This document shows positions 22,529 through 34,557 of a stretch of 64,000 nt of DNA, in pieces. This DNA is from Henricia sp. BOLD:AAB3569 (taxonomy: Eukaryota; Echinodermata; Asteroidea; Spinulosida; Echinasteridae): assembly GCA_037783545.1 (NCBI GenBank), contig JBBELK010000024.1:1922001-1986000 (forward strand), in the 5' to 3' direction. Made by a program: the position numbers and the translations under genes. Under the pieces are notes generated by a model. That model saw only the letters and a list, made by a program, of their open reading frames with translations, did not search any database and was not told the DNA's origin. The number at the start of each line of letters is the position of its first letter. Within the stretch, counting starts at the first letter, position 1.

Positions 22529-23382
22529 GGACATAAAAAGTGTTTTTGCCAGAATAGTGTGTACCTTTTTGCGCTTCGATATGTGTCTGAAGTCCATTTT
22601 TTTATTTGCTATACATGTATATCACCAAATCATTTTCAATGTCTTCGTACTCATTTCGCAAATACAGCGACACAGACAATTGGGTATTCCGGTTTAGGAA
22701 ATTCACGAAGAGCGCAATAGTCTTTGCCCTTTCCTATATAGACTTCCCATATAAACGTTGATTTTCTTTTCATGCAGAAAATTGCCAGAAGTGCCTCTCG
22801 CAATAATAGCAGTCCAAAAGGAATGTTCACGTGGATAAGCACGTCATGTACCTGCTTAAAGTGGTGATGGATATTGTGGACACAACGCTCTATATACCTG
22901 AGGCATATGCATCTTTTTGCGTAGCCTTTTTGTCATTCACCCTTACCTGCTTAATGTGATGGGCGAGAGATAATAAAATCAAGACTAGCATCCCATGCAC
23001 CGTGCGCACATACCCAAAGGGGACCCGTAAACATTATCTGCTGTTTCCAAAAGTATACACCCAGGCTCGTCTGATAGGTTCATGTATCACAGTCAGTACT
23101 GATGATAGTGATCAGTCTACATGGTACTTAGTGGTATAAGGATATAGGGTACTTCATTAAGGTATAACTGCCCGGGGTAGTTTAATGTATAACATTGCCA
23201 AAGCTATTTGATTACATTGATGTTGATGCAGCATTTGGTGTTAAAACCCTGGGAGCACAGCTTTTGTGAAAACTTAAGTCTTATAAGAGTATTTAGTTTG
23301 GTGAGAATCATGTAGTGTTGAAGTGGAGTCGTCGCAAGTCCACCCATAAGTCTGTCCGACAAATCTTTCACAAGCAACAATA

Positions 23383-25269
23383 TACAGGGTGTTTCAAAAA
23401 AAAGTAAACACCTAGAAAAGTAATCAGAAAATGAAAATATTCAATCGTGGAAAGATTTCGTTACATATATATGTTTGTAGGGGCATCACGCTTTGGTTCA
23501 CACCATGCATTTTTGTATCTTTTCACGCATGACTGAGCAGAGGCTTCTTTTGTCATGATCATCGAATTTGGATTTCGCGAAAAATATTCTGGTCAAAAAT
23601 TTGATTGAAAGCATCATATCGGATTGGCAAGTTCTTTCATGCATGATAAATGATCCATTTTAACCCTTAATCCTCAACATGCTGTCCATTTCTGTCCAAG
23701 CAGATCTGCGCTCTTCTTCTCATGTCAAGGACTGCCCGTCTTACTGTGCCTCTTTCCCGTCGCAGAACGTTCACCTCAGCCCTGATACGCCTCTCGAGGT
23801 CGTCCAAATCTCGTGGTGGGGTTATGTACACTTTGGACTTCAGGTGGCCCCACAAGAAAAAATCCAATGGCGTCAAGTCAGGCGATCTTGGGGGCCACTC
23901 AACTGGTCGGTTCAATGCGATAACGCGATAGCCAAAGAGTTCCGTCAGACGATCTGTAACCGTTCGTCTTCTGTGCGGAGGAGCGCCATCGTGTGCCCAC
24001 CAGCAGTGCTGAAACCGGCCATTCCTTTGGCGACGATACCGTGCCATTCGATTGACAGCAGGAACCACATTTCAACAAGGAGCAATCTGGCCGTCGACGA
24101 ACGGGACGATCTGCTGCTAATATCGAAGCTGTCAGAAACCTTCTTAACCAGAATGCAGGTGAAGGAATCAGTAGTCGTAGAAATGGCCTCGGTTTACCAA
24201 CCTCAACATTTAACAGGATCACTCGGCTAGATCTTCGTTACCATCCATATCAAATGATAAAACGCCACCAGCTTTTGCCAGGGGACGCACAGCGAAGAAG
24301 ACGTTTCTGCGAATGGCTTCTTGCACAGCATGACGCCTTCCTTGATGACCTCATCATTGGTGATGAATCAGGATTTGCGTTGAATGGCATGGTTAACTCG
24401 CACAACATCAGAGCGTACCGGCCGCGTGGCCAGCAACCCCTCAACTTTGACTATCAGCGAAATGATGATCGCCACAAGGTGACAGTCTGGATTGGCTTGA
24501 TAGGAAATGGCTCCATCGTAGGCCCCTTCTTCTTCCGCAACAACATCAACGGCGATGATTATCTGCAAATGTTGAATCGAAATGTGGTTCCTGCTGTCAA
24601 TCGAATGGCACGGTATCGTCGCCAAAGGAATGGCCGGTTTCAGCACTGCTGGTGGGCACACGATGGCGCTCCTCCGCACAGAAGACGAACGGTTACAGAT
24701 CGTCTGACGGAACTCTTTGGCTATCGCGTTATCGCATTGAACCGACCAGTTGAGTGGCCCCCAAGATCGCCTGACTTGACGCCATTGGATTTTTTCTTGT
24801 GGGGCCACCTGAAGTCCAAAGTGTACATAACCCCACCACGAGATTTGGACGACCTCGAGAGGCGTATCAGGGCTGAGGTGAACGTTCTGCGACGGGAAAG
24901 AGGCACAGTAAGACGGGCAGTCCTTGACATGAGAAGAAGAGCGCAGATCTGCTTGGACAGAAATGGACAGCATGTTGAGGATTAGGGGTTAAAATAAATC
25001 ATTTATCATGCATGAAAGAACTTGCCAATCCGATATGATGCTTTCAATCCAATTTTTGACCAGAATATTTTTCGCGAAATCCAAATTTGATGATCATGAC
25101 AAAAGAAGCCTCTGCTCAGTCATGCGTGAAAAGATACAAAAATGCATGGTGTGAACCAAAGCGTGATGCCCCTACAAACATATATATGTAACGAAATCTT
25201 TCCACGATTGAATATTTTCATTTTCTGATTACTTTTCTAAGTGTTTACTTTTTTTTGAAACACCCTGTA
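23383..25269 (+). mobile_element. Tc1/mariner (IS630 superfamily) transposon with about 690-bp inverted arms
   Basis: The element is bounded by TA dinucleotides and ends CAGGGTGTTTC / GAAACACCCTG. The left arm (23385-24078) is the near-identical reverse complement of the right arm (24579-25267); a central segment of 500 bp is unique. The right arm carries the transposase C-terminus plus 3' non-coding end, so the left end is an inverted copy of the right end and the genuine 5' end with the transposase N-terminus is missing. The junction falls at about 24078. Confidence 0.93.
24079..24985 (+). pseudogene. N-terminally truncated mariner-type DDE transposase
   Basis: The frame is open from the arm junction, with residues such as RRRTGRSAANIEAVRNLLNQ (HTH region), then PTSTFNRI, through to the stop at 24985. 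The first ATG is at 24254. DDE catalytic motifs are present: GDESGF (first Asp), AHDGAPPH (second Asp) and SPDLTPLDFFLWGHLK (third acidic residue is Asp, so DD-D type). No frameshift is seen in the surviving 240-300 codons. The missing piece is the N-terminal DNA-binding part, replaced by the inverted copy of the C-terminus. An antisense copy of the C-terminal 130 codons lies in the left arm (23667-24068, minus). Probably inactive as a protein, though both transposon ends remain. Confidence 0.85.
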
Positions 25270-25311
25270 TAGATGAACTTCCAAAACAATGCCTTTGATG
25301 CAGTTCATTTG

Positions 25312-25586
25312 AATAGACCGTATTCCTGAACGCGTGAGGGCGCTCGAACAAGGTGATTTGGGGGAAAATGTCCACAGACGACAGTAGAAAAGTGGGGGTA
25401 CGTGCATACGTACATGGGGAAAAGTCGCGTACGCGGAGCGCGCAGGCCCGTGTCGCGCGCACAGATTTCCATTCAAAATAAACGTTTGGAAGGCGTGTGC
25501 GCGTAGCGCGTTTTGTGTTCGAACATAACGCACGATGGGCGCGGACCACTTGACAGCGCCCTCCACGTTCAGGAATACGGCCTATT
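25312..25586. mobile_element. MITE with 34-bp inverted ends next to the mariner element
   Basis: AATAGACCGTATTCCTGAAC at the left matches the complement of CGTTCAGGAATACGGCCTAT at the right. Confidence 0.7.
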
Positions 25587-25609
25587 GGGCTTATGAGGAC
25601 TTGATAGAC

Positions 25610-25921
25610 TTAAGGCGGATACACACTATCGCGAAAAAATCACACTTTCGCGTTGCGCTCACCGCATTGCATGAGCTCCCAATCGCCGATTATTCCAAAA
25701 TAGAAAATTCCACTCTGGTAACTTGGGGCTTCTCTGATACCTCATTGGCTGCGCGTTGGAAAGGTCAGCGCACCGCGGTCAAAGTTCAACAAATTTGAAC
25801 TTTGACCCAGCTCAAAACGTTTTGCGCGTCGCGATAGGCCGCGCACAAGCGGCAAACCAGTTTGTGTACAAACCAATGGAACAGTGTGATTTTTTCCGCG
25901 ATAGTGTGAACTCCCCTTTAA
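25610..25921. mobile_element. TTAA-flanked MITE, ACACTATCGCG ends
   Basis: TTAA borders; CACACTATCGCGAAAAAATC and its complement near both ends. Confidence 0.75.
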
Positions 25922-27734
25922 TTACAACCCTGCATACGTAGGCCATTATTTTATAGGCCCTAAATGGCACTTCATGGTATAAATCTGAAATTTTGAACTC
26001 GACCTGTGACGTGTATTGATAGGCACAAATGACATCAGTATATGCAATATGATCTGAATATAGTAAGTTCTAAGTTTAAGTTTCACCAAGTGCAAAACAA
26101 TCTGGTAAATGAGGAGTGAATTATTTGGTACTAGTATAGGCCTACTTGAAGTCGCGCGGCCGTAAATATACAGCAGCACAATGTATATAGTAACTATAGT
26201 TACTGTATCTGATGTTCTCACGGTTCAGTAGTGTGCGCTGAAACAATTCGGGCCGGTCTGACCGTACACCATAGACCGGAGCAAATCAAACTTGTTTGAT
26301 TTTTCCGGATCCGTTGGTCCGATGTCCGATGGGCCGGTAAATCGCAAAGGTGTGCGGCGGGCCTAAAGGACCCCCGCGTATAGAATATATGGAAGGCCCG
26401 GTTGTAATCATTCATGGCGATGTTTCAAAACAGTGGCCCTCTTGCAGCCCTCATTGCAAACGCAATATAGGAAATGGTTGAGAGAAGATGTCTGTATTCC
26501 ACAAAAACGACTGTTGGTGAAACACCATCTTGAAACCGACAGCATTCGGACCGGACCATACCGGAATTTTCCCCTGAGCTACACGCCGTCTTTCTTACAA
26601 AGATCTCATACGGAAAACTGCCGCGAAACAATCAACGAAATTGATTCAATTAATCCATTTGCCGCCGCGACACTGGAGTCAACACCCACAACGCCGTGTC
26701 GACAGCACGGGACAGCCAGCATTCCCATGTAAACAGTCTTGTCTTCAACATTTACAAATGCTCCGAGGCAAAGATCAAGGCGAATTCCTCATAGAGACAG
26801 TATCCGAGTAGTGTCCTCTCGCTATGGCTCTATAATTCATACGGCATGATGAAATGTATGCAAAGGTGCCATGTCATGCAATGGATCTCAATATTGGAGA
26901 TGCTTTATCAATGGAGTACCGAATTGTGGCGTCGGTTGCCGCAGTGGTCGGCAAAACATTGAATAGCAGACTGAAAATGCCCATTGCAAAAGCACAGGGA
27001 ATCAGTAATTAATAAAATCTTCCGGGCTCACTTCGGCATTCTTATTACGAGATACCAATCATGTATTCTACCTTTAAGTGGACCGCGGAAAAGCCTAGAC
27101 AAAGCATTATTTTCCCGGAGTAATTTTGACGCGTTCCTTCAATTCTCGCATAAAAATTAACCATCTGCTGTTGTACATCTGTCTCTTGTAAGGTCAGTGC
27201 ATACGTGCCATAATTAATCAATTAACCTTTAATAATTGCTGTACTATATGCTGTACCCAAGTATAAGACGAAAAATCAGACTTTGTCTAAATTATGTAAA
27301 TGAATGGTATTTGTGAATACACACGGGTGACTATTTATCATCTCTCCAACGAGGCAATACCAGCCATTCCAATTTAGCAAGAGTTAACAGTCTGTCGTTA
27401 AAAGTACTGCTGATGTGCTTACCGAAACCTTTAAAGTCACGTAGAAATGCTATTGATGGAAAATGTGTACGTGCCGACTTGGACGCCCAGCCGCGGTACA
27501 CGGCTATCGGCCGTCAATTAACTAGTTTGACGCGCTTCGCCGCCAGACATTAACAGCTCTTCGGTCTGTCCATAAAAATCTGTTAGCGAACAAAACATCA
27601 CAAAAATGCACCGGGGGCAGAGTGTGATTTTCACCCATGTAACTTAACTGTGCGGCAGATAGGCGCAAAATACCTCGCACAAACCGTAATTATTGTCAGA
27701 AACTAGTTAGAATCTCTTTCTCGAAACTATCTAG

Positions 27735-28321
27735 TCTCGTACCCAGACTTGCTGTGGATGCTCGCACATCAGCAGCCGGTTTCACGAATCCTTACGCACT
27801 GCGTAAGTCCCCTTGCGCAACATTTTATTGCGTAGGCTGCGCAACATTCCTGTGAAAATTGCTTCATTTTGCAATCTTTCGTGAAATCGGCTGCAGGTCT
27901 GGGGAATCACGATGAGAGCTCATCACTGATTGGTTGAGGACCGCACTTAATTCCTTTGCGGGACCCCTGCGAAGCTTTTGGCCATTATCATAAGTACCGC
28001 GGGTAAAGTTCAGAAGGCTGCACACAAATCGGTACCTTAACACACCCTAAATGGTCTTTACAAGAAACATGACACGAACCTTCTTCGCCCACATTACATT
28101 ACAAGTTCCTATTTAGTAGCTGCACTTCTTTATGACGTCCTCGTCAAACACGAAGAATTCCCTCCCAATCTCGGTCAAATTAGCAACCACAACAGGTACT
28201 ACATAGAATTTGAAACACTGACCAATAGCACGTATATACACGTACTATCAACGATGAGCTTTCACCGCGATTCCCCAGACCTGATGTGCGAGCATCCACC
28301 GCAGGTCGGGGTACGAGACCA
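27735..28321. mobile_element. Larger element with long inverted repeats, host of a nested MITE
   Basis: Left GTCTCGTACCC...GATGCTCGCACATCA (continuing after the nested MITE as GGTCTGGGGAATCACG) matches the reverse complement of the right end (CGCGATTCCCCAGACC...GGGTACGAGAC). Flanks carry a direct repeat of GAAACTATCTAG (27723-27734 and 28322-28333), probably a 9-12 bp target duplication. Confidence 0.75.
27773..27893. mobile_element. Foldback MITE, CAGCCGATTTCACGA family, nested copy
   Basis: It interrupts the left inverted repeat of a larger element. Comparison with the intact right repeat shows that CAG was duplicated on insertion (27770-27772 and 27894-27896). The 3-bp CAG duplication would fit PIF/Harbinger-type elements. 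Confidence 0.82.
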
Positions 28322-31035
28322 GAAACTATCTAGAAACTATAGGGTCCACTGCACTCTGTGAACAGATGTTGATCCAAACAGACCTTACTTGGTAGCACAT
28401 AATGCACATAAACCTAATCGTTTTTTGTTGAAATGACACATGCCGCTTTTCTTCCCCAAAAATATGACGAGCTATATAACCTGATAAAATAATCAAATCA
28501 TCTTGAGGGATAAACATAAATTATGTACGCATGTCTTCGTTGGCTTTAACATGTAACGTATCTACTTCGTGTTCTACAGCCACCATATTGTACGTCTTGT
28601 GACCATTATACTCGTCATAGTCACGTAACACGAGAAATCCAATATTGACTTCTTACTCAGCAGACGTTCGAAAGAAATATAATCTCGTTTCGGACACTTA
28701 AGATGGACATAAAAAGAACTTAATAACGTGCAAACTAGGCAAATGTCAAGGATCTAATTTACGTTGTACAGCCTTACGAAGACACATCGAAGAATGAGAT
28801 AGGTGCCGCCAGAGACAGCAATATTAGGGAAAACAGCTGCCCCTGCCTGTTTATTTATTAGGATCCGACATTCCGAAGTCTAAATCATAAAACAGATGAT
28901 GAGTAGAGATTTTCAATTTCGAGATAAAAGTCTTCTTTTTGTGATTTGGTGCGGCACAGCTGTGAATTTGATTGTTTGAATTTTAATCCAAACGAAATTG
29001 GGATCGGGAGAAGCCAAAGATCTCAAAATCCGAACATTCGGATTCTAACCGAATATGCGAATAATGATTTGATCCTCCGATTAAAATTGCATCTTGTCCC
29101 GCCCGCCTCATAGCACCAAGTGGAACACCACTGACAAACACAGGTTTCGAAAATTACCGTCTTCTAAACGTTCGAAACAAGATCAGGATTTTAGCCGCAA
29201 GTATCCCTTTGATCTTGTTCTCAGACGCCGGTTTGGCAAACACAGAGAAGTTCGGCACATGTGTACTTGTAAGATGATAGCGCTATGTACTGCGATAGTT
29301 CTTACAGCAGAGAAAATGAATGAGTTTTTAGCATGGCGTTGTAGATCGTAGAAAGTATTATAATTATAATAGTGAAATTATTGTGTGTGGAAAGATCATT
29401 GTAGCGGTGTAGGCCTACATGTATTTACTGAAATACTCATGACGAGAGCCGGTGTGCAATGGATCATGCCCTACAGTACTGATTAATGTTTGAGCCGTCA
29501 ACATATAACATCTGACGTCACACTTTGGTTCTCCACCATATCACAACCAAATGACCTGCATGACGTTACTCGTCTCCTGAAGAGGCGTTGTGGATAGCGC
29601 TTTTAAAATGCTGATAGCCAAGTGTTTGCAACAACATCTTGAGTTCCCCGCTCTGGGACTGGGGGAAAGAAATGCCGGCACACCAAGCAGAATAGATTTG
29701 GTGGGGCTACAAAAACACTGAAAGGACGCCTTGCGAGAACCCTGATGCATAATGCGCATACACAACAAGACTGAGTTTGTGGTAAAATTCAGGCGGAACT
29801 TCACAAAGCTATGCATGATCACGAACGAGGCATGCAGAAGAAGCCTCATGGGGCAGCAGACGTTTTGCCGGGTAGAAAAGCCGGTCTGCGCCGCCATTGT
29901 GCCGTTTAGTGTATGGTGTAGGCCGTAATATGTGGCAGTCCCAGTGGCGTACTCATCCGTCTTCCGGCGCGGCGCTATACGTTCCGGACAATCTTGACCT
30001 ATACGCTAGCTACGTGCGTGGCTGTAAGCGTAACATAACAAGCAGGGGACCAACAGTCGTTAGCTTAAGCAGCGTATAAAATACTAAATGAAAAATCGGC
30101 GCTCATATTCCGTCCTAAATGCAAGTGGTGATGCGCACAGTTTGCATGTAGGGCGGTATGATGTACAAAAGGGAACATTATGTGCATCGCCAAACATATA
30201 TACATATACCTAATGCAAAAGTGCCTGCTCCAGAACCGGACCACCTCTCCCCTCCAATTTATAGTAGGCATACATCGCGTTCTGCTAGTAACTCGCAAAA
30301 AACATTTTGGTTACCTGATTTGTTAACTGTTAGGCCCTATATTTGTTGCTATTGATGGATCAAACCTCGACTTTATTTAGGTTTGTAGTTTGATTAATAT
30401 TGATCGTTTTGTTGAAGTGTCAGTTGTGTGCTTGGTGTCGTGTATATAGCTGCATGGTATAGATACCGTAGTGGTATATACGGCGTCTTGAGTAGCATGC
30501 TCGATATAGATATAAAGAAAATGGATTTCCTTCTAACCTATCACAATCACATAAAATACATCACAAAAATACTACCAATGGGAAGAAAACGCAGGAAATA
30601 TGCAATCTCCAATTTGGATTTGAGGTTTGGTGTAATCACTGCATAGCCTGGATGATGAATTAGTTTACCAAACATCTGTGTTTTGTTATGGTATCCTTAA
30701 AAATTACGGATTGAGAACGCGAAATTTCAGAATGATACTGACACAAAGTACATACGGTATCAATATTTATTATATATTCACCCGTGCGGTAAATGGGGTG
30801 GTCAAAAAGTAATCTAAGTACCTTAAATGTGATATGGTGTATTTTTTAGCTCAACAGTTTCGAAAGTTTCAGTAAGTCAAACGCTAAGCTCTGAAACCAT
30901 AAAATCAGTTACTGAAAGTGATATACACGTAGGTCCAAAGTGATATAGGTTCTACAGTTTTACTCTAATCACCACAGATTTTCAGTTAACGTTAATTGCA
31001 AGATCGTTCTTAAAAACATTGCTAGACCATGCACA

Positions 31036-31202
31036 TTAAGCGGGCCTCCCACTGTGCGATTTTTGCCACAAAATTCCAACGATTAGGTACGATTTGGTAC
31101 GATTGTATATAGAGTCTATAGACAGTCTTCGGTAATCTCACCAAATCGTACCTAATCGTTGAAAAATCGTGGCAAAAATCGCACAGTGGGAGGCCCGCTT
31201 TA
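31036..31202. mobile_element. Foldback MITE with TTAA/TTTA borders
   Basis: Arms GCGGGCCTCCCACTGTGCGA and its complement continue inward (TTTTTGCCAC, CGATTAGGTACGATTTGG). Confidence 0.8.
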
Positions 31203-34200
31203 CTATTGACCGACTTCACCCATGACTTTACCGATAGTTCAAATATGCCATCCGTCATTGATCCCCCTATACATCATTTGATTCCGAGGTTGAAATCATC
31301 ACAAGTCGCAGGACAAGGGCAAATCCTTATCATGATTGTCCATTGAGGCATTATAGCGACCTTAGCAATACACCTGCCGCGATAACTGCATTAAAATGGC
31401 ATGAGATCAGGCAGATGTATAGTACGTTTAAGCTGGATAGGCTAACGCCGAATTCAAAACCTATCTAAGGCGCCTTTCTAAAACCGTGTTTTTTTCTGTG
31501 CGTTGCCTATATTACGTTACTTGTGAATATGTTGTTCTATACGTAAAAATAGCACCATAAGAAGTTAAATCCGGCCAGCCGAGTTTTCATCGACGATGTT
31601 GCGTAAAGATGAAGTTAAGGTTGTGCCGATACTTTGAAAAAAATGATACTTGGAATTAATTTATCCATAGGAAAAAAGACTAAACGTGCATGGGCTGGAT
31701 GTCAAGTATACACACTGTAAATGTTTTGGATTTGTAAAACTTCACTTAATATAAGGTTAGGTGGGAGGCTGCGCTGATGTCGGAAATTAAAATATTTGTT
31801 TATGTTTCTACTCTCTGATATATGAATTATCGATCCCGTGTCTTGTTTTACATTCATTGTATTGATATCAATGAAAGAAGTGAACATTTGGACTTATTTT
31901 ATGCATGATTTTCACTCTTCGCTAGAAATTTTCAAAATCCCGCCGCTGCAGGCAGCAAACAGATTGGGCCAACATCGTGATGTCATTTTCCCAACCCAAA
32001 TGCTGGTTTTTCGAGAATCAATTTAAATACAGTTCAACTTTTCCATATGAAACTTAACGAGATGTATAGCTATTCGGTTTTGGGAAATCACGTTATCGTA
32101 CATGTAATTCCTTTGTTTTGCTCGTTATTGCTCAAAAAAAATAATTACTTTATCATTATGCGTATATTAATGCAATTTTGACAGTCTGTTGTCATAGTAA
32201 CGGGACTGGGCTCGATAAAGATTATCTGGATTCAAGTGCATTGTAAACGGACGCGTAATAATACGCGTCCTCTTAATTGCAACGTGCTTGGCCGGCCATG
32301 CGTGCCAGCAGAGCCTCTATAAGAATCGCCGTGTTTCGAAAGTGCACTCTTTTAGTCGGCTTTCATTAACCGTTTCCTTCATTGCAATTTGCAAAACGCC
32401 CAGTGTGCTGTTTGGGGGATGTGTTCTCATAAAAATAACGCACAAATATTTCAAATACACGCCTAGCTATAACTTATGATTTTGTAACTTGCTAGGTATT
32501 TTACTCAATACTCACGTGATTTATAAATGTTGACCGCAATTTACAGCGTTCAGTGCGATCTAGAGACGATGTGCTTTTTGTTTATATCTAAAGCGCCCTC
32601 TGTTTTTCTGTTACAAATTGGTCGTCGTTATGCGCGCGCATGATCCTGTTTTGCATTAATTTGGTCTGGTAATAATGCCAAAGGTCACAAAATTAAGTGG
32701 GCCGAGTACATAAAACTAACAATTACCGTAAGCATGCGCGGATGTCAGTACAAAACAACAGATTGGCACAGTAAACTACATGCTTTTCAAATATTTATAT
32801 TTTTCTTTAATTGTCTTTGCCAATCATACATCAATGATGACGATTTACCGGTGTGCATGTTGCATGCAATGTGCTTCTTTAAAACTGATCTGTCTTGGCT
32901 TAATTTGTACTATGTAAACGTTGCTAGTGATATGGCCATAAAATATTTATCTTCTCGGCAAATTTAGTGTTTATGTTGTAAGTTCAAATATTATTTCGAG
33001 ACGCTCCGCTGGACCTAATCTGCAGGAAGTAAATTCATAGAGCAACCGGGGAAAATATGCAGCATAATGTTTACTCGATCCAGAGTCGCGTATACTCTGA
33101 TCGGGATGGCTCAGGCTAAAATGTCAGGGGAGCTAACCCCACGTCGAGTCGGTATTAATTCGGCAATCACAACCCGCGCCATCGAAGGGGAAAGCGCGCG
33201 CTGCTGGCCCCAAATGGCGCGAAATCCATGTTGAGTTTGCGCAGGTCGATGTTAACGCAATACACTTCTTCGGCGCCTGATTTCAAATTCTCAAGTCCTT
33301 GAGGTCTGCAAGTGCAAAATCTATTCCGGAGCAGGCCTGCCGATTTTTGAATACTGGAATAAAGAATAGGTAGGCGTATGTGGAATTGCCTTAGGCCTAG
33401 GTTATTAGTTAATTTCGCGAAACAAAATAAAAATAGAAATGATCGTATAAGCCAATAATTATACCTCTCACTCTCTCAGTCCGTTGCATATTGAAAAGGA
33501 AATTAATTGCAATTGACAATGCAAAATTGACATAAACGGTTAATTATGAAGTAGCCAGTACGTCGTTTTTTTACGTCAGGCCACCGTCTTAACAATTGTC
33601 TTCAAAACATCTCAAGAAGTCCTGGCGCTGTCCCTGAAAAATTACCAACAATTGCCACGGTCATGCATAGCTAAATTTATCTCTTACAAGGTTTTAAAAC
33701 AGACTGTGAAATTCAAATTATCTGTATGCTCCTGACATTTATTGGGCCATCCTATGTAGTTTTGCCATGATTATAACAATGTCGATAATATAAGCACAAA
33801 CATGCATGCACCATTATGTATACTAAACAGCCCATTAGCTTTTACAAAGGCCGTCTGATGAGCTGTCATATGCATACACATCGTGTGTCTTTGGAGTCTC
33901 ATTTTAGGCATGGCACGATTAAAAAAATCCACTTTAAAAATTAAACATGGCGCCAAATGATCATATCTATATTGCCAAATGCAGACAGTGCCGTTTTGCA
34001 TCGCTTGAGTTATAGAGATAGAGATAATAGCGGCGAAATGGGCTGGCAGGTCATCCATAACTGGGGATTTAAATGGGTATTGTTTGCATACAAAGTAAAA
34101 AGCATAACATTAAACAGCATACGTTCAGTAGTAAAACTTTGTTTTGAAAAAAAAAATCGCTTTTGAAGTTGGTCACTTTTTAAAACTCCAACTTCGCCGG

Positions 34201-34324
34201 TTATTCTATAAAAAGTCGTCAGTCTTTTTAGGTGATACTTTTTAGTACGAGTTAAATGACGTAAAAATATACTTTTTTATTGTATATTGATTGTCTAATT
34301 AAAGAACACTTTAGCTTAAAACTT

Positions 34325-34557
34325 ATTCGTCACTTCGTGAAAAAGAAAAATGCCGACCATGCAGGATTTGCCACAGAATTCGCCCCCTGTCTGTATTTCT
34401 TTGCACGCGTAATATTTACAACGTCGCCCTGGATGGCGCGTGGCATTTTTACGAAGTGGCGTATCGCGCGCAATACGCCACTTCGTGAAAAAGCAATTCA
34501 TGCACATACCATCTTTTTCAATGAGTGGCATATCGCGATACGCCACTTCGTGAAAAA
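34325..34557. repeat. Cluster of hairpins with CCACTTCGTGAAAAAG words
   Basis: CACTTCGTGAAAAAG occurs three times (near 34332, 34480, 34541). One perfect hairpin (ACGAAGTGGCGTAT and complement) lies at 34451-34486 and a second at about 34521-34550. Confidence 0.7.

Larger units (their letters stand above)
21008..23382. other. Non-genic interval
   Basis: Holds the MITEs at 21462 and 22317. A 152-codon minus frame (21872-22330) starts inside a MITE end and shows no family features. Confidence 0.5.

Noticed and set aside
23679..24230. 183-codon plus frame
   Set aside because: Antisense to the inverted copy of the transposase C-terminus in the left arm.
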